From Dermabacteraceae bacterium TAE3-ERU27 (GTDB lineage Bacteria > Actinomycetota > Actinomycetes > Actinomycetales > Dermabacteraceae), in contig JAHUUL010000001.1 of NCBI GenBank assembly GCA_019218415.1, positions 682,001-746,000 of the forward strand: a DNA stretch of 64,000 bases. Reading direction: 5' to 3'. Made by a program: the position numbers and the translations under genes. Shown here one piece after another: positions 55,839 through 63,453 of the stretch (its first letter is position 1; each line of letters begins with the position of its first letter). Under the pieces are notes generated by a model. The model was not told the DNA's origin. It searched no databases and worked only from the letters and a program-made list of their open reading frames with translations.

Positions 55839-56784
55839 GGGGCACACCGTACATCGCCTGGCCCGCGTAATCTCCGAGGAGTTCGCGGGCCAGCGCGTGC
55901 GTGCGCAAAGCCCGCAGGGGCGCTTCGCCTCCGGGGCCGGGCTGATCGATAATCACGTGCTGACCGGCACCGAAGCGATAGGTAAACACCTGCTGGTGCA
56001 CTTCGCGCCCGAAAAAGACCATCCGCCGCTGCACACCCTGCACGTTCACCTCGGGCTGTACGGCGCATGGAGCTTCGCGGCGGATAGCGATTCGCGCCTC
56101 GCCCACGCCATCGGCGCGCCCCGCAAACGCATGGGCGAACGCGAAAGCGACGGCGAGGCCCTGCACGATTGGCGGGCCACGCCCGCCACCGACACCACCC
56201 GGCTGCGCCTGGTGGGGGAGCGGGCGCTCGCCGATCTGGTCGGCCCCGCCGCCTGCGAGCTTTACCAGGGAGAGGACAGGGCGGCGCTGGCCTCGCGGCT
56301 GGGGCCCGACCCGCTGCGCCCAGACGACACCCCGAAGCAATTCTTTGCCGCTGCCGCGAAGCGCAGCTCCACCATCGGCGCGCTGCTGATGAACCAGGCG
56401 GCGATAGCGGGCGTCGGCAACATCTACCGGGCGGAGGCGCTGTTTAGGGCCGGGCTGGATCCGTTTGTGCCCGCGAAGGAAGTGCCCGAGAGCGTGCTCC
56501 AGCAGATGTGGGACGACCTGGTGCACACCATGCGTTACGGCGAGAGAATCGGGCGGATCGTCACCACCGAACCGGAGCATCGAGCCGACCCGGACGAATT
56601 CCCGGTGCCGCGCGGGGAGTCTTTCTATGTCTATCAGCGCGACGCCAAGCCGTGCCGACTGTGCGGCACGCACATTAAGAAAGCGCAGCTGGATAACCGC
56701 ACCGTGTTCTGGTGCCCGACCTGCCAAAAGCCGCGTAAACGCAAGAAGGCTTGGGCGAGCGAAAGCGAATGGTGGAATGTCTGA
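55831..56784 (+). CDS. Fpg/Nei-family DNA glycosylase
   Basis: Base-excision repair enzyme for oxidised bases. 317 residues starting MPEGHTVHRLA, so Pro2 and Glu3 are the catalytic residues; the helix-two-turn-helix GALLMNQAAIAGVGNIYRAE binds DNA; the C-terminal zinc finger is CRLCGTHIKKAQLDNRTVFW followed by CPTCQ. PEGHTV rather than PELPEV places it in the Nei group (Rv2464c type). Confidence 0.92.
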   Translation: MPEGHTVHRLARVISEEFAGQRVRAQSPQGRFASGAGLIDNHVLTGTEAIGKHLLVHFAPEKDHPPLHTLHVHLGLYGAWSFAADSDSRLAHAIGAPRKRMGERESDGEALHDWRATPATDTTRLRLVGERALADLVGPAACELYQGEDRAALASRLGPDPLRPDDTPKQFFAAAAKRSSTIGALLMNQAAIAGVGNIYRAEALFRAGLDPFVPAKEVPESVLQQMWDDLVHTMRYGERIGRIVTTEPEHRADPDEFPVPRGESFYVYQRDAKPCRLCGTHIKKAQLDNRTVFWCPTCQKPRKRKKAWASESEWWNV

Positions 56785-57244
56785 GCGTTTCACGGTGAAA
56801 AGTGCCCGCCTGCGCGAGATCGAACCGGCCGTGCTGTACCGGCTGCTCGCGCTGCGCGAGGAAGTTTTCCACGGCGAACAGTCCATCACGGAACTAGACA
56901 TGGACGGCCGCGACCTGGAGGAAGGCACCCTGCTGCTGTGGCAGGAAGAGGCGGCAAACCCCGGCATGCCCCTGTCCCACATCCGGCTCATGACGGGCGG
57001 CGAGCAGGTGCGGATTGGCCGCCTCGCGGTTCGCGAGGACTTTCGCAGGCACCGGCTGGGCGGCACGCTAATGCGCGCCGCACTGGACGCGGCCGGGCAG
57101 CACGCCCCCGGCAGGGACGTGCACATAGCGGCGCAGGCGCACCTCGTGAAATGGTATTTGAGCATGGGTTACGTGAGCGTCGGGGAAGAATTCATGGAGG
57201 CGGGCATCCCGCACGTCCCGATGGTCTATCCGGCCGCGCGCTAA
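56777..57244 (+). CDS. GNAT acetyltransferase, ElaA type
   Basis: 155 residues. The acetyl-CoA loop RIGRLAVREDFRRHRLGGTL and the tail LVKWYLSMGYVSVGEEFMEAGIPHVPM match the ElaA family. ATG 56777 overlaps the glycosylase end by 8 bases. Acceptor unknown. The upstream extension of the frame is a shadow of the glycosylase gene. Confidence 0.87.
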   Translation: MSERFTVKSARLREIEPAVLYRLLALREEVFHGEQSITELDMDGRDLEEGTLLLWQEEAANPGMPLSHIRLMTGGEQVRIGRLAVREDFRRHRLGGTLMRAALDAAGQHAPGRDVHIAAQAHLVKWYLSMGYVSVGEEFMEAGIPHVPMVYPAAR

Positions 57245-57272
57245 AACCCTGCGCGTAGGGAACCGCCCGGCT

Positions 57273-57311
57273 GCCGTCCAGCGCCGCAGCGCTGGCGGCC
57301 GGGAAAAAATT
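57273..57311 (+). terminator. Probable terminator after GNAT gene
   Basis: Stem CCAGCGC/GCGCTGG (57278-57284 with 57289-57295) extended by GCCG/CGGC with one bulge, followed by AAAAAATTT rather than a clean T-run. Confidence 0.5.
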
Positions 57312-57384
57312 TAAGGACCGCAGCGCGCAGTAGTAAACCGTGCAGTAATAAAAGCAGTAGCAAGCAACGCCGAGAGGAACAGCG

Positions 57385-58365
57385 ATGATCGTTTTGACCG
57401 CCGCCGACGTAGAACGGCTATTGCCGATGGGACTCGCCATAGAGTCCTGCAAACAGGCCCTTGCCATGCACGCGGCGGGGGAAACCACCGTACCGCTGCG
57501 CACCAACATTCCGGTGCCCGCGCAGCAGGGAGCGTCGGCACTGTTCATGCCCGCGTCCGTGCCGGGGCTGAACACCATCGGCATCAAGATCGTTTCGCAC
57601 TTCCCCGGCAACGCCGCGCGTGGCCTGCCCGTGGTGCCTGGCCAGGTGCTGGTGTTTGACGGCGAGACGGGCATGTTGCAGGCGATCATGGACGGTACCT
57701 CGCTGACGCGCATCCGCACCGGCGCGGTGCAGGGAGCGGCGACCGATCTGCTGGCGCGCGCGGACGCACAGGTGGGCGCGCTGATCGGATGCGGCGGTCA
57801 GGCCGGTGGCCAGCTGGCCGCGATGCTGGAGGTGCGCGACCTGCGCGAGGTGCGGGTGTCGGCAACCAGCTTCGCGAAGGCGCAGGCGTTCTCTGCCGAA
57901 CAGGCTCCGCTGTTTAGCGGCTGCGAGATCGTGCCCTGCCGGGACGCGGCCGAGGCCGTGCGCGGGGCCGACGTGGTCACCGCCGTCACCAGCGCGAAAG
58001 ACGCCGTTTTCGACGGCGAGGCGATCGCGGCGGGCTGCCACGTGAACGGGATCGGTTCGTTCACGCCCGAAATGGCGGAAATTCCCGACTCCCTGGTGGC
58101 GCGCGCCGACCGTATTTTCGTGGATACGCAGGATTGCCTGGCCGAATCGGGAGACATCATCGGACCTATAGAGCGCGGCATCATCCGCGCCGAGGACTGC
58201 CTGAACCTGGGCGACCTGGTTAACGGCAGCGTCGCCGGGCGTGCAGACGCGCAGCAGATCACCCTGTTTAACAGCGTCGGCTCCGCCGTGCTGGACGTGG
58301 TGTGCGCCGACGCCGTGCTGCGCGCGGCCCGCGAACAGGGAATCGGCACGCAGGTCGCTATCTAA
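57385..58365 (+). CDS. Ornithine cyclodeaminase / mu-crystallin family protein
   Basis: 326 residues. Family marks: an N-terminal LTAADVERLLPMGLAIES, the TSLTRIRTGAVQGAATDLLAR block carrying the ketimine-binding Arg region, a Rossmann stretch GALIGCGGQAGGQLAAML, and HVNGIGSFTPEMAEI. Likely an NAD(P)-dependent ornithine/alanine-type dehydrogenase; the exact substrate cannot be read. GAGAGGAACAGCG precedes the ATG. Ends converging on the ECF transporter gene with an 8-base overlap. Confidence 0.9.
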   Translation: MIVLTAADVERLLPMGLAIESCKQALAMHAAGETTVPLRTNIPVPAQQGASALFMPASVPGLNTIGIKIVSHFPGNAARGLPVVPGQVLVFDGETGMLQAIMDGTSLTRIRTGAVQGAATDLLARADAQVGALIGCGGQAGGQLAAMLEVRDLREVRVSATSFAKAQAFSAEQAPLFSGCEIVPCRDAAEAVRGADVVTAVTSAKDAVFDGEAIAAGCHVNGIGSFTPEMAEIPDSLVARADRIFVDTQDCLAESGDIIGPIERGIIRAEDCLNLGDLVNGSVAGRADAQQITLFNSVGSAVLDVVCADAVLRAAREQGIGTQVAI

Positions 58366-60721
58366 AAAGCGTCCCTCCAAAAAGTACCCCGCCGAGCAGC
58401 GGACCGAATAGCAGCAGCAGTGCCACCAGCGCGCCCACCGCGTCGGCCCAGCTGACGGGGGAGGGGAGCGCCCAGGTTCGCCTGCCCGCAGCCACGAACC
58501 CGCGCGCATCCATCGCCAGCGCCTGGCTGCTTACTCCGCGAATCGCGCTGAGCAGCAGGGCGAACGTGAGCGAGGCGTAGTGGCGGGAGAAAGCCCGCAC
58601 CGTCTTAACGGGGTGACGCCAGTTCCTCACCGGCGCCAGGCCGCGCATGGTGCGGGTGATCGTGAGCGTATGCCAGGTGGTATCGAGCTGCGCCGTGCGG
58701 GTGAGGGCGGCCGACGTTGCCGCCAGCGGCTTCGCCGGTAGGTGCAGCCGCTGTGCCAGGGCGTCCGGCAGGTTGGTGGTGGTGATGCCGGAAAGCGCCA
58801 CCACGCCACCGATCGACAGGTAGGCGATGCGCAGGGATTCCTTCGCCGCCACCTCCCAGGTGTGCGGATCGCCCCAGCCGCCCTGACCGAGCAGCAGGGT
58901 CGAATAACCGATGCTGAGCGCGCTCACCAGCCCCGGCAATACCCGCCAGGCGGCGCTGCGCCAACCGCGCAGCGCGAGCGGGGCCAGCAGCGCGATGAGC
59001 ACCAGCCCGAAAAGCCCCGCGGTAGCGTCTTGCACCCAGAACGATCCGGCGAGTGCCGCGAACGAGATCGCGAGTCCCGTCACCGGGTTTAGGGCATCTA
59101 TCGGCCGCCACGGGCTAAGGCGGCGCGGGGTGATGCTGCGATCCACCGGGGCGGCGTTTTCGCTCCCGGCACCGGGCCGTTCTGTGGCCTGGTGTTCTAT
59201 GGCCCGGTGTTCTACGGCCCTGTGTTCTACGGCTCGGTGTTCTGCGGCGGCGTGGGGTTCGGCGGCGGGTAGGTGAGCGGCCAGATCTAGCACGCTATCC
59301 GCGCTCTCGCGCAGGCGGGCATCGTGCGTCGCCGCGATCACCGCGCAGCCCTCGGCGCGCGCCAGGTCCAGCAGTTCGCGCAGGGAAAGCCACGCCGCAT
59401 CGTCCAGGCCGACGCTCGGTTCGTCTAGCAATAGCAGCTCCGGCTTCGCGGCGAGCGCCGCCGCGAAAGCGAGTCGGCGCTGCTGCCCGCCGGAAAGCGC
59501 AAACGGATTATCTGCCTCGCGCCCGGCCAGGCCCACCCTTTCCAGCAGGGCGCGCGCGGCGGAGGCGTCGGTGCCGGGAGCGGTGGAGGCGAGCACCTCA
59601 TCCAGCACCGTGTTCTTCACGAACATGTGTTCCGGGTTCTGCGGCAGCCAGCCGATCTGCCCCTGCGCCAGGGGAGTCTCCCTGCTTCCCGCCGCTGGCT
59701 CCTCCAGTCCGGCGATGACGCGCAGCAGCGTGGATTTGCCGATCCCGCTGCGCCCCACCAGTGCGGTCAGGCTGCCGGGGGCGAGGGTGAGGTCAATGTT
59801 TTGTGCGAGTATGCGGCGCTGCGCGCCCACGCCGCGCCGCGTGCGGGGGCCGCCCGGTTTTAGCGCCAGGCCGCGCAGGGTGAGTAGCGGGGAGGAGTCT
59901 GTGAGGGACGGGGCTGCCGGCGGCTGCGGGGACACCGGGGCGGGGCGTGCATTCGTGCTGCGGGCAGGGTTTTGCGCCGCGTCTTCCGCAACGGGCAGGT
60001 CGGAAAAAACGGTGCCGTCGGCACCCATCCGCACCACGCGGGTGACGTGTGGTAGCCAACGGGAGGCGTCGTGTTCCGCGACTATCAGAGTGCGGGGGCC
60101 GGTGACGGCGATGATCGCAGCCACCACCTCGCTCGCGGTCGCATCGTCCAGCATCGCGGTAGGTTCGTCGAGCAGCAGCAGTGACGGATGGCAGGCGAGC
60201 GCTCCCGCGAGGGCCAGGCGTTGCTGCTGCCCACCCGACAGGGTGGTGACGTCGCGCGAAGAAGCCACGTCCAACTGCGCCTGCGTCAGCCCCTCTATGG
60301 CCCGCTCGTGAATCGCGGGGCGCGGCAGGGCCAGGTTTTCCGGGCCGAATGTGGCATCGCGGCCGACGCTCGGGGCCAGCAGCGTGTTTTCGGGTTGCTG
60401 TAGCAGATAGGCGACCGCCGCCTGCGCCGGGGGCGGAGGTATGGTTCCCGTATATTCGCCCGGCAGGTGATCGGCCAGCCCGGAAAGCGCCGTGAGCAGG
60501 GTGGACTTGCCGCAGCCGCTGGGGCCGAGCAAAAGCACGCGCTCGCCGGGGGTAACGCTCAGGGTGATGTTGTTGAGGGTTGGCGCGGGGGCGCCGAACG
60601 GGGTGAAAACCAGCTCGGTTACCGCCACCGCGCCGGAGGCATTAGCTGCGCCAAAAGCGCCGTCCCCGCCAGGCTCAGTGGGGGAGGGGGCGGCGCTGGC
60701 GTCGCCTTTAGCGGTTTGCAA
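58358..60721 (-). CDS. Fused ECF transporter protein: EcfA-EcfA-EcfT (YkoD-YkoC type)
   Basis: 787 residues in one chain: ATPase 1 (Walker A LGPSGCGKST, signature LSGGQQQRLAL, Walker B LLLLDEPTAMLD), ATPase 2 (GRSGIGKST, LSGGQQRRLAF, LLLLDEPSVGLD), then a membrane EcfT domain (about residues 540-787). The middle linker carries the short peptide repeat EHRAV. Energises uptake of thiamine or its pyrimidine HMP with the S component upstream. The N-terminus overlaps the S-component stop by 14 bases. In Bacillus these are separate ykoD and ykoC genes, so the fusion is notable. Confidence 0.9.
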   Translation of the reverse strand: MQTAKGDASAAPSPTEPGGDGAFGAANASGAVAVTELVFTPFGAPAPTLNNITLSVTPGERVLLLGPSGCGKSTLLTALSGLADHLPGEYTGTIPPPPAQAAVAYLLQQPENTLLAPSVGRDATFGPENLALPRPAIHERAIEGLTQAQLDVASSRDVTTLSGGQQQRLALAGALACHPSLLLLDEPTAMLDDATASEVVAAIIAVTGPRTLIVAEHDASRWLPHVTRVVRMGADGTVFSDLPVAEDAAQNPARSTNARPAPVSPQPPAAPSLTDSSPLLTLRGLALKPGGPRTRRGVGAQRRILAQNIDLTLAPGSLTALVGRSGIGKSTLLRVIAGLEEPAAGSRETPLAQGQIGWLPQNPEHMFVKNTVLDEVLASTAPGTDASAARALLERVGLAGREADNPFALSGGQQRRLAFAAALAAKPELLLLDEPSVGLDDAAWLSLRELLDLARAEGCAVIAATHDARLRESADSVLDLAAHLPAAEPHAAAEHRAVEHRAVEHRAIEHQATERPGAGSENAAPVDRSITPRRLSPWRPIDALNPVTGLAISFAALAGSFWVQDATAGLFGLVLIALLAPLALRGWRSAAWRVLPGLVSALSIGYSTLLLGQGGWGDPHTWEVAAKESLRIAYLSIGGVVALSGITTTNLPDALAQRLHLPAKPLAATSAALTRTAQLDTTWHTLTITRTMRGLAPVRNWRHPVKTVRAFSRHYASLTFALLLSAIRGVSSQALAMDARGFVAAGRRTWALPSPVSWADAVGALVALLLLFGPLLGGVLFGGTLFR
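59179..59253. repeat. 15-bp tandem repeat, five units, inside the ECF fusion gene
   Basis: Five 15-base units (59179, 59194, 59209, 59224, 59239; unit GTTCTAYGGCCCGGT on the plus strand, last unit diverged), in frame, encoding EHxAx repeats in the linker between ATPase 2 and the membrane domain. Copy number can change without frame loss. Confidence 0.85.
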
Positions 60722-61316
60722 GATGTTCGCGCCCAGGGGGGAACTGGTTCAGCGCGCCGGTGGCGGCAAGCGCCTTGACCAGGGCGTGGCCGAGCACGCC
60801 GCACAGCACCACGCCGGAGATTACGAAGAAGCCGAGCAGGCTGAAGCCCCAGAAGTTGCTCCATTCCCCGTAGTAGGCGAAACGCTCGTAGCACCATTCA
60901 AATACGGTGGAGAGCGCCCCGGCCGCGGCCGCTACCGGCAGGGTGAACAGGGCGTAGCTGGTAACCGCCAGCACGATCTCCACACCTAGGCCCTGCAGCA
61001 CGCCCGAGATGAGGGTGCCGAGCGCCCACTTGCCGCCGAGCAGCGCCTCGATGGAGGCAGCCACCACCTCGGCAAAGACTGCGGCACCCGGTCGGCGCAC
61101 GATTAGACCGGCCAGCAGCGCGGGCAGGCACCAGATGCCGGTGAGTAGGCCGACGAGCGGCGGGAAGCCCTTAAAGACCGGATCGAGCACGTCGTAAAGC
61201 ACGCCGTAGCCACGGAAAATAACGCCGAACGCGACGGCGATGGTGGCGGCGAGCAGAATATCGGAGGTGCGGTAGCTAAACAGATTGCCGGTAGCGCGCA
61301 CGCTTTCCCTGGTCAT
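60708..61316 (-). CDS. ykoE: ECF S component, YkoE-like (thiamine/HMP)
   Basis: 202 residues, about six membrane helices; LLAATIAVAFGVIFRGYGVLY near the N-terminus and AASIEALLGGKWALGTLISG in the middle are family marks, as is the C-terminal ALNQFPPGRE. Substrate-capture subunit for the fused ECF module downstream. A TPP riboswitch in its leader supports a thiamine-related ligand. GGAAGGAA lies 6 bases before the ATG and can be hidden in a hairpin. Confidence 0.88.
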   Translation of the reverse strand: MTRESVRATGNLFSYRTSDILLAATIAVAFGVIFRGYGVLYDVLDPVFKGFPPLVGLLTGIWCLPALLAGLIVRRPGAAVFAEVVAASIEALLGGKWALGTLISGVLQGLGVEIVLAVTSYALFTLPVAAAAGALSTVFEWCYERFAYYGEWSNFWGFSLLGFFVISGVVLCGVLGHALVKALAATGALNQFPPGREHLANR

Positions 61317-61323
61317 ATGTATT

Positions 61324-61345
61324 CCTTCCGTGAATATGCGGAAGG
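61324..61345 (-). promoter_or_regulatory. Shine-Dalgarno-sequestering hairpin below TPP riboswitch
   Basis: On the minus strand CCTTCCG pairs with CGGAAGG (7 bp, 8-base loop); the right arm is the ribosome site of the S-component gene. A natural translational on/off platform. Confidence 0.65.
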
Positions 61346-61385
61346 GACGCCAACCACCCGTGTGCGGTCAGCGCGAGATGTCCCG

Positions 61386-61466
61386 ACTCCCTACGCCGGT
61401 GTTAACCGGATCAGGTTCGAGGGTCTGCGCACAATGCGCACTCTCAGCACCGTTCGGTTCTCCCCT
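61386..61466 (-). promoter_or_regulatory. TPP (thiamine pyrophosphate) riboswitch
   Basis: Minus strand reads GGGGAGAACC ... GTGCTGAGAGTGCGC ... ACCCTCGAACCTGATCCGG followed by TTAACACCGGCGTAGGGA. CTGAGA and the AACCTGATCCGGTTAACACCGGCGTAGGGA-type block (split here) are the conserved THI-box core. It lies about 70 bases before the S-component ATG, so thiamine pyrophosphate should repress this operon. Confidence 0.95.
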
Positions 61467-61496
61467 GTCAGTTCTGACGTGCACCATCGTAACCTG

Positions 61497-61536
61497 CCCT
61501 GTCGGTGCCGGAATGTAACCTGCGCCACCGACAGGG
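61497..61536. repeat. 11-bp inverted repeat upstream of the TPP riboswitch
   Basis: Perfect arms CCCTGTCGGTG (61497-61507) and CACCGACAGGG (61526-61536) with an 18-base loop. On the minus strand GCAGGTTAC occurs inside the loop and again just beyond the arm. No T-run follows, so it looks more like an operator or insertion scar than a terminator. Confidence 0.6.
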
Positions 61537-61556
61537 AGGATTCGGTTTCTTTCCCG

Positions 61557-61652
61557 TCAACGCAGGTGCGGCGTTAGTTTTTCCTGTCCGGGCGGGAACT
61601 GATTAAGCGCGCCCGCGCGAGCCAGCGACTGCACCAGGTAGTAGCCGCGCGT
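61557..61652 (-). pseudogene. C-terminal remnant of a YkoE-like S component
   Basis: Minus-strand frame ending at TGA 61557-61559 reads TRGYYLVQSLARAGALNQFP then PGQEKLTPHLR. This is the C-terminus of an ECF S component: compare GGYYLVRALADTGALNMFPAG in the intact copy at 62777-63400. Nothing upstream continues the gene; the frame is lost where the lower-GC toxin-antitoxin segment begins. No start codon or ribosome site. Confidence 0.8.
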
Positions 61653-61690
61653 ATCTTAGGGGTATAAGTTTTTGAAACATGGAGGGCGGC

Positions 61691-62023
61691 ATGACCGAGC
61701 AGAGGATTAGATTCCGGGACATCAAGCCGTATGACTGCGTTGATTCCCTGGATGAGCTGCGGGGGCCTGGCGCAGGTGTGGTGACGCTGCCGGTTACCGT
61801 CTACTGGTCGGGTGCAAGCAGTACCTTTGACCTTTCCAAGGAACGCGAGAGAGCCTCGGTTTATCAGGCCGCCCTGGCTAACGGGACGCGCGAGCGCATC
61901 GCGGAGTTCGTAAATCGTGATCTGCTGATTAAGGACTGGCCGCGGCTTGCGCTCGATAGGCGAGTGGTTGAAATGTGGGAAGGCAAGTTCCCTGAGCTGG
62001 CAGCTCGTGGCAGGGAGTTCTAA
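61691..62023 (+). CDS. Putative antitoxin of a MenAT/AbiE-like pair
   Basis: 110 residues from ATG 61691, with GGAGG 7 bases upstream (the ATG at 61679 lies in the ribosome site). Features: IKPYDCVDSLDELRGP, VVTLPVTVYWSG, helical charged middle, MWEGKFPELA at the end. I do not recognise a named domain. Its stop overlaps the next start by one base (TAATG), the tight coupling typical of toxin-antitoxin pairs, so the antitoxin role is inferred from position. GC content drops here relative to neighbours. Confidence 0.65.
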   Translation: MTEQRIRFRDIKPYDCVDSLDELRGPGAGVVTLPVTVYWSGASSTFDLSKERERASVYQAALANGTRERIAEFVNRDLLIKDWPRLALDRRVVEMWEGKFPELAARGREF

Positions 62024-62694
62024 TGGAGCAGGATCAGGTCCGGCGGCTGATAGCTAAGACCATGTTGGAGTCCTTGCAGGAGACAACCTTCGTGCTTACG
62101 GGGGCCAGTGCGCTGATGGAACACGGGCTAATCAGCCGGGAAACCAAAGACGTCGACCTGTTCGCTGCAAGCAGCAGCGGGATGCATATCCCCGATGCTA
62201 TTGAGCCGGTGCGGACTGCCCTGGCGAAAATCGGTGCTGAGGTTGAGATCGAGCGAGAGCTTCCCGAATTTGTTGCCGGCAAAATCAGGTACGCAAACTA
62301 CGAGATCGGATTCGACCTTGGAATTGACTGGCGGGCTTATCCTCCGGTGAATATGGAGATTGGTCCTGTGTTGGACATTCGAGACTCTGCGGGTTCGAAA
62401 GTAGTTGCACTGTATAGCCGTAATGAGTTCAGGGACTACATGGACGTGGCTTCCATCGTACTCAGTGGCAGGTGGACTCCTGCCGAGGTGATCGCGCTTG
62501 GGAAAAACAATGACCCCAGTCTTGATCTAGCGCAGCTTGCTAGGACTCTAGACCCAAACAACCCACGGTTCCCGCAGAGAGACGAATTTCTTAGGTTTGG
62601 CTATGGGTCAGAAATTGAAGACAAGATGCGGGATGCACTAGAGGTCCTTCGCAACACTGCGCTTGGCTGCGAGAAGGGCGTAGAAAGCGCATAG
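62023..62694 (+). CDS. Nucleotidyltransferase-like toxin (AbiEii/MenT type)
   Basis: 223 residues. Near the N-terminus FVLTGASALMEHGLISRETKDVDLFA shows the nucleotidyltransferase core (split here): the TGAS loop at residues 26-29 and DVD with Asp43 and Asp45 as metal ligands. Later FRDYMDVASIV matches the family's RD-x-x-D segment. AbiEii/MenT toxins transfer nucleotides onto tRNA or other targets and block translation; target here unknown. Hand count: 26 of 60 bases G/C at 62581-62640 against 39 of 60 at 63061-63120, pointing to transfer. Confidence 0.78.
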   Translation: MEQDQVRRLIAKTMLESLQETTFVLTGASALMEHGLISRETKDVDLFAASSSGMHIPDAIEPVRTALAKIGAEVEIERELPEFVAGKIRYANYEIGFDLGIDWRAYPPVNMEIGPVLDIRDSAGSKVVALYSRNEFRDYMDVASIVLSGRWTPAEVIALGKNNDPSLDLAQLARTLDPNNPRFPQRDEFLRFGYGSEIEDKMRDALEVLRNTALGCEKGVESA

Positions 62695-62776
62695 GCGCTG
62701 AGTGAGCGGCCAGCATCGATTTCTTGAAACTGCAGGTCGAATTGGCTATTCCGTGCCGTTTGGCCTAGTGGTTCTG

Positions 62777-63400
62777 TCATTTACCGCCACTGTTTAGCAG
62801 CCGCTCCCGTCCAGCGGGGAACATGTTGAGCGCGCCCGTGTCGGCCAGCGCACGCACCAGGTAGTAGCCGCCGATGCCGGTCATGATGACACCGGAAATA
62901 GCGTAAAAGCCGAACAGTTCCACCTTGTGCGGCCAGGACCATTCGCCGTAGGCCACGGTGAGCTTATAGAACCATTCGGGAATGGTGTGCAAGAAACCGC
63001 CCAGGATTGCTACAGGCAGGGTGTATTTGCGGTACATGAAAATCAGCAGCGCAATTTCGATGCCGATACCGGCGTTGAAGCCACCGATCAGGGTGCCGAC
63101 TCCCCACTGACCGCCCAGTAGCGCCTCGATGGAGGCGGCCACCAGCTCGGTGAACAGCGCGGCTCCGGGGCGGCGAATAATGAAGCCAGCGACGAGGGCG
63201 GGCAGGGACCAGAACCCGATCAGCAGGCCGATGGTCGGCGGGTGCAGCAGATACCAGGGGGCGAGCACCGAATACAGCTCGCCGTAGAGACGGAACACGA
63301 CGCCGAAGGCGACGGCGATGGTGGCGGCGGCCAGGAGGTCCTGGGTGCGGTATTTCAGCAACGGCAGGCTGGCAAGGGCGGGGGAGTGCGGGGTAGACAT
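62777..63400 (-). CDS. Second ECF S component, YkoE-like
   Basis: 207 residues, similar along its length to the TPP-controlled S component (DLLAAATIAVAFGVVFRLYGELY; AASIEALLGGQWGVGTLIGG; GALNMFPAGRERL). About six membrane helices. No ATPase or EcfT gene adjoins it and no TPP riboswitch precedes it; only about 50 bases separate it from the upstream gene. It may share the fused energising protein or bind another ligand. Ribosome site weak (AGAAAG). Confidence 0.85.
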   Translation of the reverse strand: MSTPHSPALASLPLLKYRTQDLLAAATIAVAFGVVFRLYGELYSVLAPWYLLHPPTIGLLIGFWSLPALVAGFIIRRPGAALFTELVAASIEALLGGQWGVGTLIGGFNAGIGIEIALLIFMYRKYTLPVAILGGFLHTIPEWFYKLTVAYGEWSWPHKVELFGFYAISGVIMTGIGGYYLVRALADTGALNMFPAGRERLLNSGGK

Positions 63401-63453
63401 GGGGGCGCTTTCTGGGGTGGGGAGAAAAAGATTCCCCCAAAGTTACCCGGTTT

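Noticed and set aside
59179-59253. Tandem repeats considered as a CRISPR array
   Set aside because: Units are contiguous 15-mers without spacers and lie in frame inside a protein-coding linker.
61390-61420. GGTTCGA-like segment considered as a tRNA T-arm
   Set aside because: It is part of the conserved THI-box core of the TPP riboswitch, and no cloverleaf can be drawn.
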